DNA from: Syngnathus acus
Lineage: Eukaryota; Chordata; Actinopteri; Syngnathiformes; Syngnathidae
Reading direction: 5' to 3'
DNA length: 64,000 nt
Assembly: GCF_901709675.1 (NCBI RefSeq)
Contig: NC_051101.1
Coordinates: 2,784,501-2,848,500, forward strand
Shown one piece after another: positions 27,711 through 39,650 of the stretch. Made by a program: the position numbers and the translations under genes. The notes below the pieces were generated by a model. That model saw nothing but the letters and a program-made list of their open reading frames with translations, did no database searches and had not been told where the DNA came from. The stretch's first letter is position 1; each line of letters begins with the position of its first letter.

Positions 27711-30111
27711 TCAGGAAAAAGGTTTCTCACCAGTGTGGATTCTTGTGTGGATTTTTAAATGTCCCCTCTGACTGAATTTTTGGCCACAAACTGAGCATGA
27801 AAAAGGTTTCTCACCAGTGTGGATTCTTGTGTGCGTATTTAAATTTCCCCTCAGACCGAATTTTTGGCCACAAACTGAGCAGGAAAAAGGTTTCTCACCA
27901 GTGTGGATTCTTGTATGTCCTATTAAGGTTGTCTTGTCAGAGAATTTTTGGCCACAAACTGAGCATGAAAAAGGTTTCTCACCAGTGTGGGTTCTTGTAT
28001 GACGCGTTAGAGCTTGCTTCACTGAGAATTTTTGGTAACAAACTGAGCATGAAAAAGGTTTGTCACCAGTGTGGGTTCTTGTATGACTTTTTAGGTTTCT
28101 CCTCACTGAAAATCTTTGGCCACAAAGTGAGCATGAAAAAGGTTTCTCACCAGTGTGGATTCTTGTGTGCCCTTTTAATTGTCCCCTCTGACTGAATTTT
28201 TGGCCACAAACTGAGCATGAAAAAGGTTTCTCGCCAGTGTGGATTCTTGTGTGCGTATTTAAATTTCCCCTCTGACCGAATTTTTGGCCACAAACTGAGC
28301 AGGAAAAAGGTTTCTCACCAGTGTGGATTCTTGTATGTCCTATTAAGGTTGTCTTGTCAGAGAATTTTTGGCCACAAACTGAGCATGAAAAAGGTCTCTC
28401 ACCAGTGTGGGTTCTTGTATGACGCGTTAGAGCTTGCTTCACTGAGAATTTTTGGTAACAAACTGAGCATGAAAAAGGTTTGTCACCAGTGTGGGTTCTT
28501 GTATGACTTTCTAGGTTTCTCCTCACTGAAAATCTTTGGCCACAAAGTGAGCATGAAAAAGGTTTCTCACCAGTGTGGATTCTTGTGTGCCCTTTTAATT
28601 GTCCCCTCTGACGGAATTTCTGGCCACAAAGTGAGCATGAAAAAGGTTTCTCGCCAGTGTGGATTCTTGTGTGCATAGTTAAATTTCCCCTCTGACTGAA
28701 TTTTTGGCCACAAACTGAGCATGAAAAAGGTTTCTCGCCAGTGTGGATTCTTGTGTGCATAGTTAAATCTCCCCTCTGACCGAATTTTTGGCCACAAACT
28801 GAGCATGAAAAAGGTTTCTCACCAGTGTGGGTTCTTGTATGTCCTATTAAGGTTCTCTTGTCAGAGAAGTTTCGGCCACAAACTGAGCATGAAAAAGGTT
28901 TCTCACCAGTGTGGGTTCTTGTATGAAGTGTTAGAGATGCTTTCCGTGAGAATTTTTGGTTACAAACTGAGCATGAAAAAGGTTTCTCACCAGTGTGGGT
29001 TCTTGTATGTCCTATTAAGGTTCTCTTGTCAGAGAATTTTTGGCCACAAACTGAGCATGAAAAAGGTTTCTCACCAGTGTGTGTTTTTGTATGACGTGTT
29101 ACAGATGCCTTCTCTGAGAATTTTTGGTTACAAACTGAGCATGAAAAAGGTTTCTCACCAGTGTGGGTTCTTGTATGTCTTTTTAAGGTTGCCTGACGAG
29201 AGAATTTTTGGCCACAAAATGAGCATGAAAAAGGTTTCTCACCAGTGTGGATTCTTGTGTGCATCGTTAAATGTCCCCTCTGACCGAATTTTTGGCCACA
29301 AGTTGAGCAGGAAAAGGTTTTCTTTTTTGTGTGCATTTTCATGTGTTGTCTCAAAACATTGTTATTAGCACAACATTTCCCACACTGAGAACATTGCCTG
29401 TGTTTGTTTTGAGACTCATCATCAGAAGCAGCAGCAGCAGCAGCAGGAACATGTGACGACAGATCATCACTATCTGATGGTGGAGCTGCTTGTGATCCTC
29501 CACAGTGGTCTCCATCACCTTCTCTAGTCATTTGTTGACTTGAGCTGCAGCTTGGAGGCTCCGCCCCTTTGCTCACCTCATGTTGACCCTCATCTAAACT
29601 CTTCACAGGAACGCCAGTCAATGGTATCTTGCAGGCATCCTCCTCTTCTTCCTTTTTAATGTCGCAGGAGTCTTCTCCCTCCTCTTTATTATAAGGCTGC
29701 TCCGGCTCTTCCTCCTCTTTTATGGTGCAAAGAAACGTCTGATCCATTTGTTCATTGAAGTGATGGACCTCTTTGCCCACATCTTCCTCTTTAACGTGAG
29801 TGCGCTCTGGGTCCATCTGCTTAGGACGAATAGCTTCATTGATGTCTGCAAAACAAGACAAACACATAAGAAAGTTACAGTTGAAGACAAACTGGTCAAA
29901 ACTATACAAGGACTTTTTCAATCTGCCTATCACACGTGATTTGAATAGAATTCGACTAAAAATAAACACTGGAAGAGGATTCATAATAGAAACTAGACGT
30001 GTACTAACCTGCTCTGCGCAACACAACATAAGGCTGCAGCCAAAGATGTTCCTGTCGTCGACGACTACGGTCCTTTTCCTCCACGTACTTTGCTGTGGTC
30101 CTTGCAGACAT
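27711..30111 (-). CDS. C2H2 zinc-finger protein, copy A, 20 fingers, C-terminus truncated
   Basis: Probable nuclear DNA-binding protein. Exon 1 (30111-30009) encodes MSARTTAKY and a basic RSRRRQ stretch; exon 2 (29845-27711) joins in frame for 745 aa. An acidic region (KEEDVGKE, KEEEEPEQ) and a short poly-Ala tract precede 20 fingers of the form CSxCxQKF-x5-L-x2-H-x3-H linked by HTGEKPFS. The start is ATG in exon 1; reading straight through the intron gives a longer but false frame. Fingers 10-14 are repeated as 15-19. The stop is a TGA replacing a finger cysteine codon (TGC in sister copies), so two fingers are lost. No KRAB or BTB domain is seen. Targets are unknown. Confidence 0.85.
27776..28615 (-). 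repeat. Internal 420-bp tandem duplication in copy A
   Basis: The blocks at about 27,776-28,195 and 28,196-28,615 are offset by exactly 420 bp (five 84-bp fingers) and differ at about seven positions by eye. Both keep an unusual TGDKPFS linker. Confidence 0.85.
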
Positions 30112-30258
30112 TTTCACACTGCAATAACAACACTTGTTCAACGATATTTGGCGAACAAAGGTGTGTTTTTTTTGGGAGCAGCGGGCGAGCTATTCGTTAA
30201 AGTAATTGAATATAGGTTATCCCGTATTTACGCAATAGTATTTTGTGTTGTGCTAGAT

Positions 30259-31054
30259 CAGGGGTGTCAAACTCATTTCACATTGTGGGCCACACATGGC
30301 CTCGGTAGATGTCAAGTGGGCCGGACCGTTGAAATAACCATAGTCTGCAATAAATAACCAAAATATTATGCCTTTTCTTTTTTCGGTGTAAAGAAGCACA
30401 AGAACATTAGGAAAATGTTGAAGTTGAATGAACTTCAAGTTCATTTTTACAAAACATTTCATGAAACACCTCAGATTTCCGTAGACAAATGTCGAAAATG
30501 TCTTCAGCTGTTGTGGTGTCCATCATTGGCATCAACTCTTCAGTAACAGTCAATGTCTCCTCAACTCCACGAAAAAATAAGGCCAGTTGTGCCACGTCTG
30601 TGATGTCAGTGCTCTCGTCAATTGCAACGGAAAATGCAATAAATGACTTGACTCCAGAGGCGTAGCCAGGAATTTTTCCAGTAGGGGCGCACGCCCACAG
30701 GAAAAAAAATCGAACATCACCCACGCCGTTCGCTGATCGCTAAAACAACATCCGGGTCCGGGAGGCAAACGGTGAATGGATAACATCGCGCTCATAGAAT
30801 AGCGCAAGCACATTCGCGCAAGACCGAAAGAAAAAAACGGCATGAAAATGAAGAATCGAAAAAGCTCGATTTTTTTCAACCGGGGCGCAGGGAGTCCTAA
30901 CCGGGGCGCCGCCCCGGCTCGCCCCGGCTTGGCTACGCCTCTGCTTGACTCCGTTTCAATTGGCTGTTAATTCCATGTCTTTAATGCATTTTTTCACTTT
31001 TAAATTATGGGCCTGATCGAACGCTGGCCTGATCGAACCTATGGCCTGACACCG
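30259..31054 (-). mobile_element. hAT remnant 2 in unit A (interrupted)
   Basis: The left end CAGGGGTGTCAAACTC is a hAT-type terminus; the right end is mutated (ctgacaccg). The minus frame includes DESTDITDVAQLALFFRG and VTEELMPMMDTTTAEDIFD, a central piece of a hAT transposase of the GTF2IRD2/ZBED type. It has no full transposase and is split by a MITE at 30,655-30,943. Confidence 0.75.
30655..30943 (+). mobile_element. 289-bp hAT-type MITE with perfect target duplication
   Basis: The terminal inverted repeats are CAGAGGCGTAGCCA and TGGCTACGCCTCTG. Both flanks carry cttgactc, an 8-bp duplication typical of hAT insertion. Units B and C hold the empty site with a single cttgactc. The insertion interrupts an older hAT remnant. 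Confidence 0.9.
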
Positions 31055-31244
31055 CTATCTAGTAGCTAGATAGTTTGGCAAGAAAATAAGCTTAGCAAAA
31101 GACAGTCTAGTTGCATTGTTCCACAGCACTTATGTACCTAGGAATTCCTAACAAAATGAAAATAGGAGGCATATAAATCATGGTCAAATCGTTGAATGTG
31201 AAGCGAGAGCAACACCCATGTGTACATGTTCTGTTAGGTTAGAC

Positions 31245-31867
31245 CAGACGTGGGCAAACTACGGCCTGCGGGCCACATCGAGCCCACGGGGCCGCTTAAT
31301 CCGGCCCGTCAAACCTGAATAAATTGTGTTATTAAACATTTTTTGGGGTCATTTTCCCTGCAATGACTGCGTTTCCCCAGTATATGGGGGAACGCCCGCC
31401 TGCGCATTTACTCCCGAAAGCCGTGTCAGAAAGCTCAGTGCACATTCACAAGTGCATGTACATACTCAGTAGTACAGACCCGGCGCACTCCGTCAGCATT
31501 CTTGTAATTTGCGCGCTGAGCTTTCAGATACAGTTTTACGCGAAAGCCACCCACAAACCTTCCCCTGGAATCCTTCCATTAAAATGAGTGGCCCGAGGAA
31601 AAGAAAGGCGGACACTGAGTGCCAAGTGTTTAAAAAAAGAGTGGACAATTATTCGGCTCGACCTACGTGTATGAGCAGACGTTCAGCCACGTGAACATCA
31701 ACAAAGCCCCGTCACAGATCAAGGTTAGTGGACACCTCGGTTCTATCCTAAGAATGTCATTTCTATTATTTCACACAAACACTACATCCATCTGCTCCTG
31801 GTTGGGCCCCCCAGTCCAAATTTAGAATCCAATTCGGCCCGCAAGTCAAAAGGTTTGCCCACCCCTG
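31245..31867 (+). mobile_element. hAT remnant 1 in unit A, internally deleted
   Basis: Ends are CAGACGTGGGCAAAC and GTTTGCCCACCCCTG, flanked by ggttagac and ggttaaac, an 8-bp duplication with one mismatch. Inside, the transposase N-terminus (MSGPRKRKADTECQ) is followed almost at once by a C-terminal piece (RPTCMSRRS in the broken frame, reading TFSHVN in another). It is non-autonomous. Confidence 0.8.
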
Positions 31868-31900
31868 GGTTAAACAAACTCATATACTTTTTCATGTTCA

Positions 31901-31902
31901 TC

Positions 31903-31966
<64 letters not shown>
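31901..31966 (+). repeat. (ATCT)n microsatellite
   Basis: About sixteen tandem tetranucleotides with one interruption (tatt). Unit C has AT-rich simple sequence at the same place and unit B has almost none. Confidence 0.9.
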
Positions 31967-32462
31967 AAAGGACATCCTTTTGCTTTCCTGCCTGGATAGT
32001 GGGGGTCGTTGTTTCATCTGCTGTAGTGACCGCCATTAAGCACCCCAAGATCTTGCCAATAAAGAACCAAGTGTAACTCCACATCTTTGTTTTGCTTGCT
32101 CAACGACGGACATCTCAAATAACCCGCAACAGATATCAACTTAAACTTTTGTTTACAACGTGAACTTAAACGGACCCAATACACGAAACGACAGATCGGA
32201 CCTGTTTTAGCAAACGTTACCATCTGGTAGAGTCCATGAAGGCATTGAGATTTAAAATCGGGAGCATGCCTGTGTCGAACTATGAGGCTATTGTTTCATC
32301 TGCTGGACTGCCGTAGAACAACCCAAGATCTTGCAAATAAAGAACCAACTTTGTTTTCCTTGCTAAACAACGGACATCTTGAACAAACGCAACAATTGCA
32401 ACCAAGCAGTTCTCGGAATAACGATACTAACATGATAACTTAGGTCCACAGACGTAACTTAC

Positions 32463-32600
32463 CTCTTTCCTCGTTGCGGTTGTAGTGGAGCAAAGGTTAA
32501 CGATCCCCCCCACAAGTTTCAACCATTGTCGTCGATTTACTTTCTACCACGTGATGATGATGTTATTTGAGTCCCGGACGCCCTCTAGCGGAAGACCGTG
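32463..32600 (-). promoter_or_regulatory. Possible upstream first exon with CTCF-like site, unit A
   Basis: On the minus strand a strong donor GTAAGT (32,462-32,457) follows a conserved stretch. Within it CCGCTAGAGGGC (32,591-32,580) fits the vertebrate CTCF core. The arrangement is kept in units B and C and, diverged, near 54,405-54,505. That it is a non-coding exon of the zinc-finger genes is inference. Confidence 0.35.
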
Positions 32601-32767
32601 GGACGTTTCTATGTTGTTGACCAGCAAAGTTGGAGGCGAATTACACTCACGTAATTACCTGTACTTTGCACAAATACAGCCCACTCGTTTTCACATATAG
32701 TAAAATAAATAAACGCACCCAAACTTTACAGCAAATTGTGATCAAATGTCAGTTTAAGTTTTATCAG

Positions 32768-33100
32768 TGTGACTAGAGCACGTACGAGGTTAGTGGTAGA
32801 TGGCCTTGTAGGGACGACGAAACAACAAGTATACTGAGACACAAACCGCAGCTGTTATCCAAAGCGATGAGATCATGAGTCTCGCCAGGTATAAAAGATG
32901 CGATGCCTAGCAGACAGGAGCAAGCATGTAACATCTTTGCCTTTGAGCCACTCGAATATTTGGAGGAACTTCATTCTGACATCGGTTGAATAAAATCTTT
33001 CCCCAATCAGCCATGTGTCACTGAAGTTTTCCTTCTCTGAGCCAGCCACCTTCTACCAAGTGTTTTTTGGAGACCAGCGGAGCAACGAAGACAAATCACA
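32768..33100 (+). mobile_element. LTR-like block, unit A
   Basis: It begins tgtgactag and ends aaatcaca. TATAAAAG at 32,890 is followed about 100 bp later by AATAAA in 'gttgaataaaatc', the promoter plus polyadenylation layout of an LTR. No internal retroelement region is attached, so it would be a solo LTR. No matching target duplication was found. Confidence 0.4.
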
Positions 33101-33164
33101 TGTGTAAGAAAAACATTTTGTGCACGTTTAAAAAAAAACAAAAACAAAAAACTCAAATAGATGT

Positions 33165-33555
33165 TAATAGTTCATTTGTTAATGCCACATTGTGTTTCCA
33201 TTGAGAGGACCTGTGAAACAACGTTGTTGCGTCCTGCCCAACCACGGTTTCCTCAAGCAGCTCAAAGCTCTGGACGTCACATTGCAAGAATAGAAACTGA
33301 GACTAAAACAACAAATGACAAATTTCTATGTGCCCTCTCTGGATCCATTGCAGCCTGGTCATTCTGGATGAGGGATCCTCACATCTGTAGTCTCTTCTCA
33401 AGGTTTCCCCCAGTAGTTTTTTTGTTTGTTTTTCCTTGCCCTCCTGGGAATTTAAGATCAGGGGATGTTTTAGAATTGTCAATTTTTTTTGTACATGTGA
33501 AGCCCTTTGAGACTTTCCTGTGATTTAGGGCTATATAAATAAACTTGACTTGACA
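33165..33555 (+). mobile_element. LINE-type 3' tail, unit A
   Basis: It includes 'cttgccctcctgggaattta', 'gtgaagccctttgagact' and 'gggctatataaataaacttg', the conserved 3' end of a common fish retroelement. It has no coding capacity. Confidence 0.55.
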
Positions 33556-34203
33556 GATCAACAGTCTTAATTAGGATCCTATTTTAAAAGACTCTATTAT
33601 AAATGTAATTAATATAAATAAGAAGCAGCATATGAGATTGAGACTGTGTCCTGAGAAGTAAACAACTCTTTAATGAAATGTCTTAATGCATCTCAAGCAC
33701 AATTTAAAGTGTTACTAGCAAGCCAAAGTAAAAAAACAAAACTGTTGAAGAAAAATGTGGGATATCCAACACTTTTTTTTTTTCATTTTATTGATCCACA
33801 TGAACATGAAAAGCTGAACAAAACAAAACCCTAAACAGACACGAATAAAAACTTGTCCTGAATATGACTTAAAACTAATTGCAGTTAAAAACCACAACTA
33901 AAACCAAAATAAACATCAAGTATAATGACACATACAGAACTATTATCATCCCGAGGCTGGTTAACTATATTTTCAAATTCAGTACTATAATTAAAATATG
34001 AACTTCTCACTATAGTAAAGGAAAGGAGTTCAGCATCTCAATTAAAAAGGTACATACGTACTAGAATAGAATTATCATTGACGCATCAACTCGGAGTCTG
34101 CTCAAATAGAAGGTGAGAACGTCATGGATCATTGCTCATCTCCCCAAGACACTCAGAATTCTCAATAGTGACTCTTTGCCAAGTGACTGAGCAGGCAACA
34201 GGG

Positions 34204-36001
34204 TTAGGTGTGGGCTACTGTGTGCCTGATTAAGCTTACCATGAGAGAGAATTTTTGGCCACAAACTGAGCAGGAAAAAGATTTCTCACCAGTGTGGATT
34301 CTTGTGTGGCTTTTTAAATGTCCCCTCTGACTGAATTTTTGGCCACAAACTGAGCATGAAAAAGGTTTCTCACCAGTGTGTGTTCTTGTATGACGTGTTA
34401 GAGATGCCTTCCCTGAGAATTTTTGGTTACAAACTGAGCATGAAAAAGGTTTCTCACCAGTGTGGGTTCTTGTATGTTTTTTTAAGGTTTCCTGACGAGA
34501 GAATTTTTGTCCACAAAGTGAGCATGAAAAAGGTTTCTCGCCAGTGTGGATTCTTGTGTGCCCTTTGAAATGTGCCATCTGACTGAATTTTTGGCCACAA
34601 ACTGAGCATGAAAAAGGTTTCTCGCCAGTGTGGATTTTTGTGTGCCCATTTAAATGTGCACTCTGACGGAATTTTTGGCCACAAATCGAGCATGAAAAAG
34701 GTTTCTCACCAGTGTGGATTCTTGTGTGCGTTTTTAAGACAAACTTATGAGAGAATTTTTGGCCACAAACTGAGCATGAAAAAGGTTTCTCACCAGTGTG
34801 GGTTCTTGTGTGCCCTTCGAAATTTGCCCTCCGACTGAATTTTTGGCCACAAACTGAGCAGGAAAAAGATTTCTCGCCAGTGTGGATTCTTGTATGACTT
34901 TTTAAGTTTTCCTTCGCGGAAAAGCTTTGGCCACAAACTGAGCATGAAAAAGGTTTCTCACCAGTGTGGATTCTTGTGTGCATTTTTAAGACAAACTTTC
35001 GAAAGAATCTTTGGCCACAAACTGAGCATGAAAAAGGTTTCTCACCAGTGTGGGTTCTTGTGTGCCCTACTAAATGGGCCCTCTGAGTGAATTTTTGGCC
35101 ACAAAGTGAGCATGAAAAAGGTTTCTCACCAGTGTGGATTCTTGTGTGCATCATTAAATTTCCCCTCTGACTGAATTTCTGGCCACAAGTTGAGCAGGAA
35201 AAGTTTTTCTTTTTTGTGTGCATTTTCATGTGTTGTTTCAAAACACTGTTATTAGCACAACATTTCCCACACTGAGAACATTGCCTGTGTTTGTTTTGAG
35301 ACTCATCATCAGAAGCAGCAGCAGCAGCAGCAGGAACATGTGACGACAGATCATCACTATCTGATGGTGGAGCTGCTTGTGATCCTCCACAGTGGTCTCC
35401 ATCACCTTCTCTAGTCATTTGTTGACTTGAGCTGCAGCTTGGAGGCTCCGCCCCTTTGCTCACCTCATGTTGACCCTCATCTAAACTCTTCACAGGAACG
35501 CCAGTCAACGGTATCTTGCAGGTATCCTCCTCTTCCTCCTCCTTTTTAATGTCGCAGGAATCCTCTCCCTCCTCTTTATTACAAGGCTGCTCCGGCTCTT
35601 CCTCCTCTTTTATGGTGCAAAGAAACTTCTGCTCCATTTGTTCATTGAAGTGATGGACCTCTTTGCCCACATCTTCCTCTTTAATGCGAGTGCGCTCTGG
35701 GTCCATCTGCTTAGGACGAATAGCTTCACTGATGTCTGCAAAACAAGACAAACACATAAGAAAGTTACAGTTGAAGACAAACTGGTCAAAACTATACAAG
35801 GACTTTTTCAATCTGCCTATCACACGTGATTTGAATAGAATTCGACTAAAAATAAACACTGGAAGAGGATTCATAATAGAAACTAGACGTGTACTAACCT
35901 GCTGTGCGCAACACAACATAAGGCTGCAGCCAAAGATGTTCCTGTCGTCGACGGCTACGATCCTTTTCCTCCACGTACTTTGCTGTGGTCCTTGCAGATA
36001 T
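34204..36001 (-). CDS. C2H2 zinc-finger protein, copy B, 13 fingers, canonical start lost
   Basis: Exons 36001-35899 and 35735-34204 are colinear with copy A and keep frame (545 codons including the stop). The codon at 36,001-35,999 is ATA where copies A, C and D have ATG, so the family's normal initiator is missing. Exon 1 has no other in-frame Met. The first is in exon 2 at 35,706 (KQMDPERTR), which would give a protein lacking the N-terminal module but keeping the acidic region and all 13 fingers. The array ends with the usual [15 protein letters not shown]. It may be translated from 35,706, from an upstream exon, or be a decaying gene. Confidence 0.7.
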
Positions 36002-36147
36002 TTCCGCACTGCAATAACAACACTTGTTCAACGATGTTTGGCGAACAAAGGTGTTTTTTTTTGGCAGCGGCGAGCGAGCTATTCGTTAAAGTAATTGAAT
36101 ATCGGTTATCCCGTATTTACGCAATAGTATTTTGTGTTGTGTTAGAT

Positions 36148-36649
36148 CAGGGGTGTCAAACTCATTTCACATTGTGGGCCACACATGGCCTCGGTAGATG
36201 TCAAGTGGGCCGGACCGTTGAAATAACCATAGTCTGCAATAAATAACCAAAATATTATGCCTTTCCTTTTTTCGGTGTAAAGAAGCACAAGAACATTAGG
36301 AAAATGTTGAAATTTAATGAACATTCCTTTTACAAAACATTTCATGAAACACCTCAGATTTCCTTAGACAAATGTCTAAATCGTCATCAGCTGTTGTGGT
36401 GTCCATCATTGGCATCAACTCTTCAGTAACAGTCAATGTCTCCTCAACTCCACGAAAAAATAAGGCCAGTTGTGCCACGTCTGTGATGTCAGTGCTCTTG
36501 TCAATTGCAACGGAAAATGCAATAAATGACTTGACTCCGTTACAATTGGCTGTTAATTCTATGTCTTTTATGCATTTTTTCACTTTTAAATTATGGGCCT
36601 GATCGAACGCCGGCCTGATCGAACCTATGGCCTGTATGTTTGACACCGC
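36148..36649 (-). mobile_element. hAT remnant 2 in unit B
   Basis: Same terminus CAGGGGTGTCAAACTC and transposase fragment (KSTDITDVAQLALFFRG) as unit A, without the nested MITE. The right end is 'gtatgtttgacaccg'. Confidence 0.75.
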
Positions 36650-36836
36650 TATCTAGTAGCTAGATAGTTTGGCAAGAAAATAAACTTAGCAAAAGACAGT
36701 CTAGTTGCAGTGTTCCACAAAACCTATGTACCTAGGAATTCCTAACAAAATGAAAATAGGAGGCATAAATCATGGTCAAATCGTTGAATGTGAAGAGAGA
36801 GCAACACCCATGTGTACATGTTCTGTTAGGTTAGAC

Positions 36837-38023
36837 CAGACGTGGGCAAACTACGGCCTGCGGGCCACATCGAGCCCACGGGGCCGCTTAATCCGGCCCG
36901 TCAAACCTGAATAAATTGTGTTATTAAACATTTTTTGGGGTCATTTTCCCTGCAATGACTGCGTTTCCCCAGTATATGGGGGAACGCCCGCCTGCGCATT
37001 TACTCCCGAAAGCCGTGTCAGAAAGCTCAGTGCACATTCACAAGTGCATGTACATACTCAGTAGTACAGACCCGGCGCACTCCGTCAGCATTCTTGTAAT
37101 TTGCGCGCTGAGCTTTCAGATACAGTTTTACGCGAAAGCCACCCACAAACCTTCCCCTGGAATCCTTCCATTAAAATGAGTGGCCCGAGGAAAAGAAAGG
37201 CGGACACTGAGTGCCGAGTGTTTAAAAAAAAGAGTTGACAATTATTCGGCTCGACCTACGTGTATGAGCAGACGTTCAGCCACGTCAACATCAACAAAGC
37301 CCCGTCACAGATCAGTTTGTTGTTAAAAAAAAAAAAGAAATGCATTTTAAAATAATTTGTACAAATAGCAGGGATTGAAACTAACGACATTCTCATTTTC
37401 AAATAATGCAGGATGCTCAAGACATATATGCACCTCCTGTTTGCGAGTAATCGTAACTTTTAAAGGTTTTAAGATTCAAGAGTTTTTTTAAGGCCAATTT
37501 TAAGGAAATGTTTCCCGTTTCCTCACCTCTGTCACCATGTGTTTGTGAGTTAAAGCTCTGCTCTGATTTTCAGATATCCGTCACCGTGTTTTCGTTTTGA
37601 TTTCTTTATCGAGATGTTTTCTTTCACTGATTCTTCAAGATGATGTATTTGGTCAGAATGTTTGCCTTTTTATGTGATTTCGCCTCATAAGATAAACATC
37701 TGTCATAAATCTGACCCGCAGCCGCTGAAGTGATGGAAACATTCTTAATAAAAGTGTCATATTTAATGAGAATCACTGATAGTAGTCTTTTGGTGAAATT
37801 TTTTTTTTTAATGCTGTTAATATATGCATTTGTTTTCAAAAAGATTTTTTTCCAATATCCAGGCTTTACTACCTACTAAAGGCCAACATCTATTATGCAA
37901 TGACCTTTACATGTCATTTCTATTATTTCACACAAACACTACATCCATCTGCTCCTGGTTGGGCCCCCCAGTCCAAATTTAGAATCCAATTCGGCCCGCA
38001 AGTCAAAAAGTTTGCCCACCTCA
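36837..38023 (+). mobile_element. hAT remnant 1 in unit B
   Basis: The left end CAGACGTGGGCAAAC is preceded by ggttagac. It holds the same MSGPRKRKADTECR start and C-terminal piece as in unit A, plus more internal sequence. The right terminus is eroded (tttgcccacctca). Confidence 0.7.
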
Positions 38024-38544
38024 GATGCAGTTACAATATATAAAAGGACATCCTTTTGCTTTCCTGCCTGGATAGTGGGGGTCGTTGTTTCATCTGCTGT
38101 AGTGACCGCCATCAAGCACCCCAAGATCTTGGCAATAAAGAACCAAGTGTAACTCCACATCTTTGTTTTGCTTGCTCAACGACGGACATCTCAAATAACC
38201 CGCAACAGATGTCAACTTGAACTTTTGTTTACAACGTGAACTTAAACGGACCCAATACACGAAACGACAGATTGATTGATTGATTGATTGATTGAATATT
38301 TATTGATCCCCAGGGGTGGGGAAATTCAGGCCCCAGCAGTACCCATACCACAGAGTGGGTATACAAAGACACACAGATGGCATGAGCGCAACTCAATAGG
38401 CTCTCATAAGGCTGCCACACAACGGCGCCACAAAGAAAGCCAGAAAGTGCACAAGATAAAAGCCATCAAAGCAAAAAAAGTAACAGCGGCCAACCAGCAC
38501 CCCTCAATACAGGAGAACACCCCAAAACACACAAAATCGTACCT

Positions 38545-39650
38545 GTGCCGAAGAAACCTGCCCCGTCCTGCTTCAATGACTACCGCCCGGTGGCACTGAC
38601 GCCCATCGTCATGAAGTGCTTTGAGCGGCTTGTCGTGGAGCACATCAGATCCATTCTACCCCCCACCATGGACCCCTTCCAGTTTGCGTACCGAGCCAAA
38701 CGGTCCTCTGAGGATGCCATCTGCTCGGCCCTCCACTCGGCCCTCACCCACCTGGAGAGTAGGGACTCGTATGTGAGATTGCTGTTTGTGGACTTCAGTT
38801 CTGCCTTCAACACCATTGTGCCGCAACGACTCATCTGCAAACTCGCCAAGCTGGGCCTCAGTACCTACCTCTGCAACTGGCTACTAGACTTCCTCAGTCA
38901 GAGACCTCAGGTGGTACGTGTTGGCGACAAGATCTCCGCCAGCATCACGCTGAGCACGGGGGCCCCCCAAGGCTGCGTGCTCAGTCCGCTGCTCTTCACC
39001 CTGCTGACGCATGACTGCGCTGCAACCTACAGCGCCAACCGCATGGTGAAATTTGCTGACGACACGACTCTGGTGGGTCTCATCACCAAGGGCGACGAGA
39101 CTCAATACAGGTTGGAGGTTGACCTTCTGACCACGTGGTGCAAGGACAACAACCTCCTGCTGAACGTCAACAAGACCAAGGAGATTGTTGTTGACTTCCG
39201 GAAGGGTCACACCCGACACCTGCCGCTGACCATTGACGGTGCTGTGGTGGAGAGAGTGAGCAGCACCAGGTTCCTGGGGGTGCACATCAGTGAGGATCTC
39301 TCCTGGTCCACCAACACCGCATCACTGGCGAAGGCCCAGCGCCGCCTGTACTTCCTGCGGAAACTCAGGCGAGCGTGTGCTCCTCCGGCCGTCATGACTA
39401 CGTTTTACCGTGGCACCATTGAGAGCGTCCTCTCCAGCTGTATTGCTGTTTGGGGTGGTAGCTGCACTGACTACAACATGAAGGCCCTCCAGCGCATAGT
39501 GAACACGGCTGGTAAGATTATTGGTGCTTCACTCCCCTCCTTGAAGGACATTTACACCTCCCATCTCACCCGCAAGGCGACCACGATTGTGAGTGATGTG
39601 AGTCACCCCGCTCACTCTTTGTTCGATCTTCTGCCCTCTGGGAAGAGTCA
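38545..39650 (+). pseudogene. LINE reverse transcriptase fragment (L2/CR1/jockey-like)
   Basis: The open frame begins within the fingers-palm region ([20 protein letters not shown]), then [28 protein letters not shown] and the catalytic box [11 protein letters not shown] (FADD type), followed by thumb-like sequence to about 39,650. The endonuclease domain and the start of the RT are missing. After 39,645 it continues into a 'gtcaaagtcaaagtcagctt' tail. A piece of the same family lies at 53,937-54,245. Confidence 0.8.

Noticed and set aside
27797-29368. Long plus-strand frames of repeating HQCGFLCA-type units across the zinc-finger exons
   Set aside because: They are the antisense of the 84-bp finger repeat and recur with the same period in all copies; no start, splice or codon evidence supports them.
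29846-30029. Extended zinc-finger frames that begin in exon 1 in another frame and run through the intron
   Set aside because: The GTTAGT donor and the TTTGCAG acceptor are present in every copy, and the spliced exon 1 frame (MSARTTAKY) matches the fish family; the read-through frame does not.
29748-30357. Plus-strand frames over exon 1, intron and hAT remnant of each unit
   Set aside because: Antisense shadows of the gene and remnant, conserved only because the units are duplicates.
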